Shown: positions 9,722 to 17,702 of the stretch, piece by piece
Layout of the letters: every line of letters starts with the position of its first letter
Numbering within the stretch: position 1 is the first letter of the stretch
Assembly: GCA_903850335.1 (NCBI GenBank)
Contig: CAINLJ010000202.1
Coordinates: 1 to 39,077 of the forward strand
Origin: an uncultured Bacteroidia bacterium
Lineage (GTDB): Bacteria > Bacteroidota > Bacteroidia > Bacteroidales > Prolixibacteraceae
Direction of reading: 5' to 3'
Length of the DNA: 39,077 nt
Translations under genes and position numbers: made by a program
Notes under the pieces: generated by a model
Seen by the model: the letters and a program-made list of their open reading frames with translations, nothing else
Database searches by the model: none
What the model was told of the DNA's origin: nothing

Positions 9722-10318
9722 TCAAATAATCAGGTGATCCGCCCACACGCATGGTCCTGATTTTAAATTTGAAAATGTTACCTTAAAGCTGGATTTCAAA
9801 GGGCTGCAGGCGTATACACCAACTCTCGCAAATGCAATCGGATTATGCATATGAAAGATTCTCATCTGCATGAAAATATTCCCATCAGTAGAATTTTCGA
9901 TACAGAAGTCCTGTCCCCGCCGGCTTATCCTGTACCACATGGAACCGACCTCCGATGGGATATCGGTTGATGCCCAATCGGAATATCCAAGGTTTGTTAC
10001 GACAGATCCAAGGCGGGCAAATGACTTATTTTCATATTCCACCGAAGCCTTTAACCAGTTCCCACTATCCTGGTAAAGAATTATTCCGCATTGATCGTAT
10101 TGATTAAGGGCCTTAAAATCAGTTTTTACACTAAATGTAAAATCATCCTCAAATTCCTTTACAAAAACATGTCCATTATCGTTTTGAAAACCATAGTAGG
10201 TCTGTTGCCAAAAGTCAGTTTCCGGATCTGTAAATATCGTAAGCCCGTTGCTTTCGATTACAAATACAACTGGCTTATTGATCCAGAAAAATTCTGACAA
10301 ATTCACCTCTTTTCCCAT
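9722..10318 (-). CDS. DUF1349 family protein (concanavalin-A-like fold)
   Basis: A 198-residue protein with no signal peptide. The ATG at 10318 lies 2 bp after the GH92 stop codon, and an in-frame TTG at 10324 would overlap that stop, so the ATG is preferred. The sequence carries the DUF1349 signature: ESNGLTIFTDPETDFWQQTY near the start, DQCGIILYQDSGNWLKASVE in the middle (about 77-97), and VGVYACSPL near the end. The fold is a jelly-roll similar to concanavalin A. The yeast relative Ree1 is linked to enolase regulation, but bacterial members have no settled biochemical role. Tight coupling to GH92 and GH78 genes suggests sugar binding or a small cytoplasmic glycan-processing function (inference). 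Confidence 0.85.
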   Translation of the reverse strand: MGKEVNLSEFFWINKPVVFVIESNGLTIFTDPETDFWQQTYYGFQNDNGHVFVKEFEDDFTFSVKTDFKALNQYDQCGIILYQDSGNWLKASVEYENKSFARLGSVVTNLGYSDWASTDIPSEVGSMWYRISRRGQDFCIENSTDGNIFMQMRIFHMHNPIAFARVGVYACSPLKSSFKVTFSNLKSGPCVWADHLII

Positions 10319-10320
10319 AT

Positions 10321-12630
10321 TCAATTAATTTTATTTGTCATTTCAAATTCGAGTGTTCCACCTTTCTGAATCTCATCATAGGTGATATACAACCTGTTCA
10401 GCGGAAGGCCGTTTAATTTAGCCAATTTAAAATAGATGTTACCCTCCGAGACGTTTTTTGCCACAACTTTAAAAGTTTTTCCGTTGGGAAGGCCAATTGT
10501 CACATTTTCGAATTGAGGACTACCAAACCAATATTTTCCATCTACCGGATTCACAGGATACATTCCAATTGAACTAAAAACATACCATGCTGACATCTGT
10601 CCGCAGTCTTCGTTGCCACACAGCCCCTCCGGTGAATTCCGGTAGAGGGTTTTGATTATTCTATTTGTAAAATACTGTGATTTGTGAGGTTGATCAATAA
10701 AGTCGAACAAATATGCTGAATTATGGTCCGGCTCATTTCCCTGTGAATACTGGCCTATTAACCCAGTTACATCAGCGACATCTTCTCCAAGCAATTCGGA
10801 AGACTGGTTAAACAGGCTATCCAGCATCATGCCAAAATCTTTTTTTCCGCCCATTAACTTTATCAGACCCTCCATATCATGCGGTGCAAAGAATGAGTAT
10901 TGCCAGGTATTTCCTTCCACACAATGTGGATTACCATATTCAGCAAATCTGGGATCAAAAGGTGTAAACCAGTTCCCATCGCTATTTTTCCCTCGCATGA
11001 GGTGGTAAGACGGATCATATAAATTTTTGTAATAACCCGCTCGTTCCATAAACTTTTCATAGTCATTAGTTTTCCCAAGTTGTTTGGCTATCTGGCCTAT
11101 ACACCAATCGTCGTATGCATATTCCAGCGTCTTGGAAACGGTTCCTGCTTTTTCAAGATCTGCAGGAACAAAGTGATATTTTCTAAAATAGCCTAATCCC
11201 TTTCGGTTTGTATTAGAAACGGCTATCAGTGAATTAAAAATCTCCTCATTATCATATTTTCCAATCCCCTTAGCTAAAGCGTCAGCCATAAGAACCGCTG
11301 CATGGTAGCCAATCATCGAGCCACCCTCATTACCGGAGATCTCCCAGTAAGGTAACTCGCCTGTTTGCCTGTATTTGGAGATCATCGAATGTATGATGTC
11401 CTCTTCCACTTTAGGTTGCATGAGTGACAGAAGTGGATTTTCAGCTCTGAAGGTATCCCACAATGACAATAATGTGTAATGAGTATATCCTTCAGCCTTT
11501 GCCGGAATATGATTGAAATTCTTATAGAAACCATTTATATCCGAAAACCGGTATGGTGCCAGGTAACAATGATAGAGAGATGTATAAAATACTGTCCTGC
11601 CAGTTAGGTCGCTTGTTGCAATTCTAATTTTCGAAAGTTCGTTGTTCCATTTCTTACGTGTCGCATTGTGCATGCTCTTAAAGTCCCAGCCATATTTATC
11701 TGCAGTCTTAAGATTGGCCATAGCACCCTCCACGCTTACAGAGGAAATAGCAACTTTAATCAATAAATCTCTACTTTCTTTTGCATCAAATGAGAATGCT
11801 GCTGCCAGCCGTTTTCCTCTGGCATGATTGCCTGCAAAGATCGAATCGGCAAGAAACCATTTGTAATCTGATACCTTTCTGGAGAATTGCATGGCAAAAT
11901 ATACACGCTGAACATTGGCCTTTCCGGATGAAAACCTGTATCCGGTAACCATTTCAGGAGATTGGGCAGTCATCACTGCATCGGTAGTACGGTCACTGTT
12001 TGTAAACCCAAGGTTAACAACAAGATGCTGCTCATCCGACAATTTATTAAAATGATAATGATGCATTCCAACGAACTCTGAAGTTGTCAATTCGACATCA
12101 ATATTATCATCCTGAAGGTTGACAGCATAATATCCAGGAGAGGCACATTCGGTTTTGTGTGAAAATCCTGAGCTGTATTCAAGTAAAAAATGTTTGTCAA
12201 ATGGTCCGGTATGGCCATCCCGGTTGATAAAGCTATTCGGATTGAGACCTTTTTCTGAAATAATCTTATCTATAGTTGATTCACTTTGCTCAAAATATCT
12301 CCGCGATACAGGTTTGCTTGTTGGCATGACCGAAATGTCGCAATAATCCCCTACGCCTGTACCACTAAGGTGTGTATGCGAAAACCCCGCGATCAGGCTG
12401 TCAGCATAATGATAACCGGCTGAATACTGCCAACCCTGACCTCCATTGTCCGGACTGAGCTGGATCATTCCAAACGGGTATGCGGCACCCGGAAACATAT
12501 TACCAAACCCTGCTGTCATGTCACCGCCGGTACCTATGAATGGATTTACATAACGGGTAAAGTCTTCGGGCAGTTGAGCCGAAAGGTTCAATGTAGTTAA
12601 CAGGCACAGAAAAAATCCAACCAGTCGCAT
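10321..12630 (-). CDS. GH92 exo-alpha-mannosidase, secreted
   Basis: A 769-residue protein with a signal peptide (MRLVGFFLCLLTTLNLSA, then Q). GH92 enzymes are calcium-dependent inverting exo-alpha-mannosidases, mostly acting on alpha-1,2-, 1,3-, 1,4- or 1,6-mannosides of N-glycans and mannans. Family blocks are complete: NPFIGTGGDMTAGFG and PGAAYPFGMIQLSPDN at the N-terminus, ISGNEGGSMIGYHAA in the helical domain, GNEPDH (Glu633) and NEDCGQMSAWYVFSSIGMYP near the C-terminus. Length is normal for the family. It is 3 bp from the upstream rhamnosidase stop and 2 bp from the downstream DUF1349 gene, so the three are almost certainly co-transcribed. The linkage cannot be read from sequence alone. 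Confidence 0.94.
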   Translation of the reverse strand: MRLVGFFLCLLTTLNLSAQLPEDFTRYVNPFIGTGGDMTAGFGNMFPGAAYPFGMIQLSPDNGGQGWQYSAGYHYADSLIAGFSHTHLSGTGVGDYCDISVMPTSKPVSRRYFEQSESTIDKIISEKGLNPNSFINRDGHTGPFDKHFLLEYSSGFSHKTECASPGYYAVNLQDDNIDVELTTSEFVGMHHYHFNKLSDEQHLVVNLGFTNSDRTTDAVMTAQSPEMVTGYRFSSGKANVQRVYFAMQFSRKVSDYKWFLADSIFAGNHARGKRLAAAFSFDAKESRDLLIKVAISSVSVEGAMANLKTADKYGWDFKSMHNATRKKWNNELSKIRIATSDLTGRTVFYTSLYHCYLAPYRFSDINGFYKNFNHIPAKAEGYTHYTLLSLWDTFRAENPLLSLMQPKVEEDIIHSMISKYRQTGELPYWEISGNEGGSMIGYHAAVLMADALAKGIGKYDNEEIFNSLIAVSNTNRKGLGYFRKYHFVPADLEKAGTVSKTLEYAYDDWCIGQIAKQLGKTNDYEKFMERAGYYKNLYDPSYHLMRGKNSDGNWFTPFDPRFAEYGNPHCVEGNTWQYSFFAPHDMEGLIKLMGGKKDFGMMLDSLFNQSSELLGEDVADVTGLIGQYSQGNEPDHNSAYLFDFIDQPHKSQYFTNRIIKTLYRNSPEGLCGNEDCGQMSAWYVFSSIGMYPVNPVDGKYWFGSPQFENVTIGLPNGKTFKVVAKNVSEGNIYFKLAKLNGLPLNRLYITYDEIQKGGTLEFEMTNKIN

Positions 12631-12633
12631 AAT

Positions 12634-15513
12634 CTAATTTTTATTTACTGAAAATGAGTAATTTCCTGAAGGTACTTTAAAGATACGAGCCCCATCCTTA
12701 TATCCAAGCATCAGTATTTCAAGTGACATTCCAACTGGAACTCCACCTTCGCTTATTGATGCATTCTCATCAGCCGGAACATAAATTAAGGCAGAGGTAT
12801 TGAATGGAATTTTAACACTTAACGTTAAGATACCATTAGCTTTCTTCCATTCGGAGAAAATCTTACCCCGTAATGTTTCAATTTCACCCTTTACATATCC
12901 CAGACTGTCAGCAAGAAATGGCTTGATCTCAACCGAACTAAAGGCCAAGGATTGCTCCTGCTGTTGGATGCCTGCCAGATATTTATAAAACCATGCATCT
13001 ATACTTCCCATCATCACATGATTTTTCGATTGCTTCAAAGTCCAGAACTCACACATTGTTGTATATTTTTTCATCATATCATTCCATCCGGGAGAGGTCT
13101 TTTGATTAATTATGCTCCATGCTACATTCTTTCTCCCAAACTTAGCGAGGGCTTCCGGCATATACTTAGTTCCCAGGACACCCGTAGTAAGGTGTGTGTC
13201 ATTTTTCTTAACAATATCATATACAAGATTATCCATTATTTTTTTTTCTAAGGAATCAGGGACAATTCCAAGATAAAGCGGGAAGGAATTAGCCATCTGA
13301 CTTCCGTCATTGTAATTTCCTGTAACCGGGTTTAAATATGTATTATTGTATTTTTCTATGATCTTTACCGCCAGGTTTTTAAAATATTGCTCATCCGCCC
13401 CATTACCCGTAATACTGGCAACATCTGCCATTATTCTGGCATCGAGATAATAAAAAGCTGTCGGAACGGACGCTGGTTCGCCCTCCTTCCAGCCCTTTAC
13501 GAGGCTTCCCCAATCACCAATCCAGCCTTTGGGAAGTATCAAGTCGTTGGCATGTTTACAAAGAAAATCCATGTAACGTATCATAGCGCGATAATGCCTG
13601 CGCAAAATCTGCGTATCTCCATAGAATTTATAGTACTGCCATATCATTGTCAGATAGGTGCTGCTCCACTCGATACCCTCATCATAAATATAGGGACGTG
13701 GTGAAATGATTGGAATATCTCCGGTTTTAGCATCCTGATTATCTTTGATCCCTTCAAACCAGTTTTGATAAAACAATGCCATATCAAAATTAAACATTGC
13801 CTCTTCTGCAGTCACCTGAGCATCGCCAAACCAGCCGAGACGTTCGTCGCGCTGAGGACAATCCATCGGATAACCAATCATATTACTCTTCTGAGACCAG
13901 ACAGTTGCCTTATGAATCTTATTTACAAGCATATTATCGCATACAAACTCACCGGCAGGCTGATTATCCGAATAAATTGCATGTCCTTCTATATCTGAGA
14001 GATTTATGGGTCCACCTTGACTTGATATTTCAATATATCTGAATCCGAAGCAGGTGAATGCCGGTTCATAAGTTTCGGGGCCTCTTCCATTCATTCGGTA
14101 TTCTGCAGTTGCCCGGGCATTTTCATTACTTGCTATATCAATCGTTCCATCGGCATTGAGATCTTCAGCAAACCTCATTTTTATAATTGTATTCCTGTCA
14201 CCCTTAGCCTTTATTCGCACCCATCCCGCAAAATTCTGCCCCATATCAAAAACTCTTAGATTAGGGTTTAAACTCTTCACCTCAATTGGTTTGAAATGTT
14301 CTTTCACTCGAATGGGTGGCATTGTATGGGATATTAACCGGGCTTTTGGTTTATCAAAAACAGTAACCTTTTGCCATGACGAATCATTATAACCCGCTAC
14401 ATTCCAACCCTCATGCTTAAGGTTTGCATCAAATATCTCTCCATCATAAATACAATTGTAAATAACAGGTCCTTGTGCCTGTCGCCAGTCATTTCCTGTG
14501 CATATCGATGTTGTTGTGCCATCTGTATAAGTGATTATTAGCTGTGCGATAACTTTTTTAGATCCAAACCACTGCATTCTGTAATCATTCCACCATTTTT
14601 TATATGGATTATACCAGCCATTGCCCAAATGAATTCCAAAAGCATTTTTGCCTTCTTTCAGCAAGGTTAAAATATCATAAGTATCGTATAAGATATACTT
14701 GTGATATGGAGTCTTGGCCGGAGCAAGAACATGATCCCCAACGCGCTTTCCATTGATATAGAGTTCATAAATGCCGACTCCGGAAATGAAGGCTTTTGCA
14801 GTCCGGATTTTCTTGTTTAGATTAGCTTCATACCTTAATAACAATGAATTGCCATCATGCACAACGGTGTCGGACATCCCGGCTTGTTCTTTTACATTTT
14901 TATAAAATCCCTGCTCAGGAAGTGGCTCAGCAGCAAGGCCTTTTCCAATCCAGTCGGCCTTCCAATCCCCGGGCGAGAGAAAAGCGGTTTCAAATTTGGC
15001 AACAGGGCTTTCATGATTCTTCCCTTCTCTGTCTTTGACATATACTTTCCAGTAATAGGTGGAATTTGATTTAAGATTATCGGGTTCGTATCCACAATGA
15101 ATTGTCTCCGAAGATTTAATAAAACCTGAGTCCCACAAATCGCCCCTGTTTAGCTTCAAATTATTCAGCGAAGAAGCCACGACAATTTTACAGGAAGTCT
15201 GGACCTTATTTCTTCCTTCAGATTCTACTATCCATGAAAACCGTGGATGGGATTTATCGATATTAATCGGATTTTCGGCATACTCGACAAGCATCTTTCT
15301 GAAGGTGAAGCGAGGATCATTTACTGCGTAGCATGTGGAAGTATATATAATTACACATGAAATCAGAATATACAGAATACCCATCCTGGCAATTTTTGTG
15401 TAAAAATTGTGATTGATTTTCGAATTTAGATAAAGGCTCATCCCATTGCTAAGACGTTTTAGCAGTCCCTCTAGCCTATATCTGAAGGATGTAAATTGAT
15501 GATTTCTTCTCAT
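12634..15513 (-). CDS. GH78 alpha-L-rhamnosidase (second, DCPQRDER type)
   Basis: A 959-residue exported rhamnosidase. Catalytic block DCPQRDERLGWFGD gives Asp551, Glu557 (general acid position) and Asp564, the longer 6/13 spacing of the subgroup that includes Streptomyces SaRha78A. The likely base is Glu822 in TMCEFWTLK. Domain order is Bac_rhamnosid N-terminal Fn3-like and lectin-like domains (KAFISGVGIYELYINGKRVG), the helical catalytic domain, then a C-terminal beta domain (LTLSVKIPFNTSALIYVPAD). The start is uncertain. The longest frame puts about 43 residues before the hydrophobic signal segment (MGILYILISCVIIYTS); in-frame ATGs at 15441 and 15384 give more ordinary signal peptides. It is the first enzyme gene after the AraC regulator, separated by 171 bp that hold a C9 tract. 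Confidence 0.93.
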   Translation of the reverse strand: MRRNHQFTSFRYRLEGLLKRLSNGMSLYLNSKINHNFYTKIARMGILYILISCVIIYTSTCYAVNDPRFTFRKMLVEYAENPINIDKSHPRFSWIVESEGRNKVQTSCKIVVASSLNNLKLNRGDLWDSGFIKSSETIHCGYEPDNLKSNSTYYWKVYVKDREGKNHESPVAKFETAFLSPGDWKADWIGKGLAAEPLPEQGFYKNVKEQAGMSDTVVHDGNSLLLRYEANLNKKIRTAKAFISGVGIYELYINGKRVGDHVLAPAKTPYHKYILYDTYDILTLLKEGKNAFGIHLGNGWYNPYKKWWNDYRMQWFGSKKVIAQLIITYTDGTTTSICTGNDWRQAQGPVIYNCIYDGEIFDANLKHEGWNVAGYNDSSWQKVTVFDKPKARLISHTMPPIRVKEHFKPIEVKSLNPNLRVFDMGQNFAGWVRIKAKGDRNTIIKMRFAEDLNADGTIDIASNENARATAEYRMNGRGPETYEPAFTCFGFRYIEISSQGGPINLSDIEGHAIYSDNQPAGEFVCDNMLVNKIHKATVWSQKSNMIGYPMDCPQRDERLGWFGDAQVTAEEAMFNFDMALFYQNWFEGIKDNQDAKTGDIPIISPRPYIYDEGIEWSSTYLTMIWQYYKFYGDTQILRRHYRAMIRYMDFLCKHANDLILPKGWIGDWGSLVKGWKEGEPASVPTAFYYLDARIMADVASITGNGADEQYFKNLAVKIIEKYNNTYLNPVTGNYNDGSQMANSFPLYLGIVPDSLEKKIMDNLVYDIVKKNDTHLTTGVLGTKYMPEALAKFGRKNVAWSIINQKTSPGWNDMMKKYTTMCEFWTLKQSKNHVMMGSIDAWFYKYLAGIQQQEQSLAFSSVEIKPFLADSLGYVKGEIETLRGKIFSEWKKANGILTLSVKIPFNTSALIYVPADENASISEGGVPVGMSLEILMLGYKDGARIFKVPSGNYSFSVNKN

Positions 15514-15647
15514 TTATCCGGATTTTCAGGTTAATCAAAGAAACATCAGAAAATTGTATTTTATGTGTCAATTCTTGTCTGATTCCTAAACAATATTAAC
15601 CGCCACGAATGGATGTGGAAGATATACGAGGGACTAAAATCCACGTT

Positions 15648-15656
15648 CCCCCCCCC
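15648..15656. repeat. Nine-C homopolymer tract in the leader of the minus-strand operon
   Basis: Nine consecutive C residues on the plus strand (G9 on the transcribed-sense minus strand) lie between the AraC stop (15685) and the GH78 start (15513). The 171-bp gap is otherwise AT-rich and I see no convincing terminator or consensus promoter in it. Homopolymers of this length are prone to slippage, but the tract is not inside a coding frame. Confidence 0.6.
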
Positions 15657-15684
15657 GAAAAAGAAATTTAGAAAAATTACCGGA

Positions 15685-16536
15685 TTATTTAAATTCCTTC
15701 CGATATTCGGATGGTGTTTTATTCATAATAACCCTGAAATAATGATTAAAATTAGCGAGGTTATTATAACCGCATTCATAACATATCTGTGTTATCTGTT
15801 TATCAGTCTCTGCCAGTAACTTGGCAGCCATACCGATCCGAACATTCTTCACATAATCCATAAATGTCTGATTAGTCTTTTTCTTGAAATATCTGCAAAA
15901 AGAACCGGGCTCTTTATAAACCAATGCTGATGCCTCCTTGAGTTTAATTCCGGTCTGTATGTTATTGAAGACATATTCATATATCTTATTGATCTGATCC
16001 TGATCAGTTTCAAAAGAATTTGTTAGTGCCGAAGGCAATGCAAGGTTTTCACGTTCTTCAATCTGGAGTAACAGGTGGAAGACCTTTAACAGCTCGATAT
16101 AACGTTCGAGTCCTTTCAAGGCAACCATCTTTTTTAAAGTCTGTCCTACCTTTTCGGTCTTTTTTCCTTTAAACCAAATTCCATTACTGGCATTTTTAAG
16201 TAAATCAACCACTTGTTCGAGTTCCGGAATATTAAAGAAATCGGAACTGATGATGTTTTCATTGAAATGAGTAACGATACATTCTGCAATCGTATCCTGT
16301 TCGGTTTCCAAATTGTCCCAGCAATGTGGGATATTGGGTCCTAAGAGCACCAGATCACCCTTAGTATATCCGGAAATACTATTCCCAACGATTCTTTTCC
16401 CTGTCCCTGAGGCAATATAATTTAACTCAAAATTACGGTGTGAGTGTATCTTGGTTGAATTGGTTGCCAACTGCAACTTTCTGGTAATAAACGAATAGTT
16501 ATGAGAAACAAATATCTTCTCATAGATTATTTCCAT
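15685..16536 (-). CDS. AraC-family transcriptional regulator
   Basis: A 283-residue regulator. The ATG at 16536 is chosen because the sequence from MEIIYEKIFVSHNYS onward fits the family and a -7 promoter box lies 35 bp upstream; an upstream in-frame TTG (16611) would precede that box. The N-terminal half is a cupin sensor (HSHRNFELNYIASGTGKRIV, then GDLVLLGPNIPHCW), which in relatives binds a sugar or other small ligand. The C-terminal ~95 residues are the double helix-turn-helix, ending in QICYECGYNNLANFNHYFR and TPSEYRKEF. It is divergent from the lyase gene at 16752 and upstream of the rhamnosidase operon, so it is the natural candidate regulator of both arms. It is the only transcription factor seen in the window; the ligand is unknown. 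Confidence 0.93.
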   Translation of the reverse strand: MEIIYEKIFVSHNYSFITRKLQLATNSTKIHSHRNFELNYIASGTGKRIVGNSISGYTKGDLVLLGPNIPHCWDNLETEQDTIAECIVTHFNENIISSDFFNIPELEQVVDLLKNASNGIWFKGKKTEKVGQTLKKMVALKGLERYIELLKVFHLLLQIEERENLALPSALTNSFETDQDQINKIYEYVFNNIQTGIKLKEASALVYKEPGSFCRYFKKKTNQTFMDYVKNVRIGMAAKLLAETDKQITQICYECGYNNLANFNHYFRVIMNKTPSEYRKEFK

Positions 16537-16570
16537 TTTGTGCCGTTTTAATTTTTTTAACTTGAAAAGA

Positions 16571-16578
16571 CAAATATA
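16571..16578 (-). promoter_or_regulatory. Candidate -7 promoter element of the AraC regulator
   Basis: The minus strand reads TATATTTG, an exact match to the Bacteroidota sigma-A -7 consensus TAnnTTTG, 34 bp upstream of the AraC ATG. I see no clear TTTG at the -33 position, so the call rests on one box and its placement. Confidence 0.4.
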
Positions 16579-16650
16579 AATGATTAAAATCAGATAACAG
16601 TTAAAATTCAATGCAAATAGAACAAGATTATGGAAGTAAAAAAGAACACA

Positions 16651-16674
16651 ATCCTCTTTATTTGTAATAAGGAT
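16651..16674. promoter_or_regulatory. Imperfect palindrome in the divergent promoter region (candidate operator)
   Basis: Arms ATCC-(TCT)-TTATT and AATAAGGAT flank a TGT centre: nine paired bases on each side with a three-base bulge on the left. The inner part TTATT-TGT-AATAA is perfect. It covers a TTTG (16661-16664) that could be the -33 box for the plus-strand operon, followed 21 bp later by a degenerate -7 box (TAATCTTT, 16686-16693). The position suggests a regulator site or a leader hairpin. There is no binding evidence. Confidence 0.35.
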
Positions 16675-16751
16675 CTGAATTTTTATAATCTTTCTATACC
16701 GGATTTAAGAATAGCAACTACTTTATAAAAACATTTACATATTAATCAATT

Positions 16752-17657
16752 ATGAAACTACCATTAAGGGGGATAATTCCTCCCGTGATCACGCCGTTAT
16801 TGGATGACAATACGCTTGACGTTAAGGGTCTTGAGAATTTGGTGGAACATCTTATCACCGGAGGTGTGCATGGGTTGTTTATTTTAGGAACAACAGGAGA
16901 GGCTCCAAGTTTAAGTTATAAATTACGTAAGGAATTTATAAAAAAGACATGTGAACTAATCAGGAAACGGATACCTGTAATGGTAGGAATAACAGATACT
17001 TCAATTGAGGCTTCTCTTGAAATCGCCGAATATTCGAAAGAAGCCGGTGCTGACGCTGTTGTTGTGGCTCCCCCATTTTACCTGCCTATTACCCAGGCCG
17101 AATTAATAACATATTTTGAGAACCTAATTCCAAGGTCACCCCTACCATTGCTGCTTTATAATATGCCAAGTCATACTAAACTTCACATGGATATTGAGAC
17201 TGTGAAGATTGGCCAGCAACTTGGAGCAATAGGGATTAAGGACAGTTCGGGCGATATGTTTTACCAGACTAACCTGATTGATGCTTTTAAAGATAAACCT
17301 GAATTTGCAATCATCACCGGGACAGAGCTTTTTCTGCCTGAGACTATCCTTCAGGGTGGGCATGGAGCTATTGCAGGTGGTGCTAATATCTATCCAAGAT
17401 TGTTTGTTGACATTTATGAAGCCTCACTTGCCCGCGATTTTGAAAAGATTGATACGCTGCGGAAAATTAATATTCAGCTTTATAATACAATTTACGCTGT
17501 GACTCCACATAGTTCCCGATACATCAGAGGAATTAAATGTGTATTAAAAACTATGGGAATCTGTAATGACTTCCCGTCTTTGCCTCTCTCGAAATATGAA
17601 GGTGAGGAAAAAAGAATGATTGAGCAATACGTTGCAGAATTCAAAGGTATTATCTAA
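16752..17657 (+). CDS. Dihydrodipicolinate synthase / N-acetylneuraminate lyase family aldolase
   Basis: A 301-residue class I (Schiff-base) TIM-barrel lyase. The family residues are present: GTTGE at about 46-50, Tyr136 in LLYNMPS, and Schiff-base Lys163 in GIKDSSGD. The 27-residue Tyr-Lys spacing matches DapA/NanA enzymes. This family includes dihydrodipicolinate synthase, N-acetylneuraminate lyase, and 2-keto-3-deoxy sugar-acid aldolases and dehydratases. Being first in a catabolic plus-strand run argues against lysine synthesis and for cleavage or dehydration of a 2-keto-(3-deoxy) sugar acid, or of sialic acid given the sialidase-fold gene nearby. Sialic acid is weakened by the absence of NanE or NanK-type genes. 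The protein is cytoplasmic. Exact substrate is unknown. Confidence 0.92.
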   Translation: MKLPLRGIIPPVITPLLDDNTLDVKGLENLVEHLITGGVHGLFILGTTGEAPSLSYKLRKEFIKKTCELIRKRIPVMVGITDTSIEASLEIAEYSKEAGADAVVVAPPFYLPITQAELITYFENLIPRSPLPLLLYNMPSHTKLHMDIETVKIGQQLGAIGIKDSSGDMFYQTNLIDAFKDKPEFAIITGTELFLPETILQGGHGAIAGGANIYPRLFVDIYEASLARDFEKIDTLRKINIQLYNTIYAVTPHSSRYIRGIKCVLKTMGICNDFPSLPLSKYEGEEKRMIEQYVAEFKGII

Positions 17658-17702
17658 CAGATTTTACTGGGGATTTTTAATTTAACTAAATGACCCAATG
17701 AA

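Noticed and set aside
16537-16611. Longer start (TTG at 16611) for the AraC regulator
   Set aside because: The extra 25 residues are hydrophobic and unlike the family, and the start lies upstream of the consensus -7 box.
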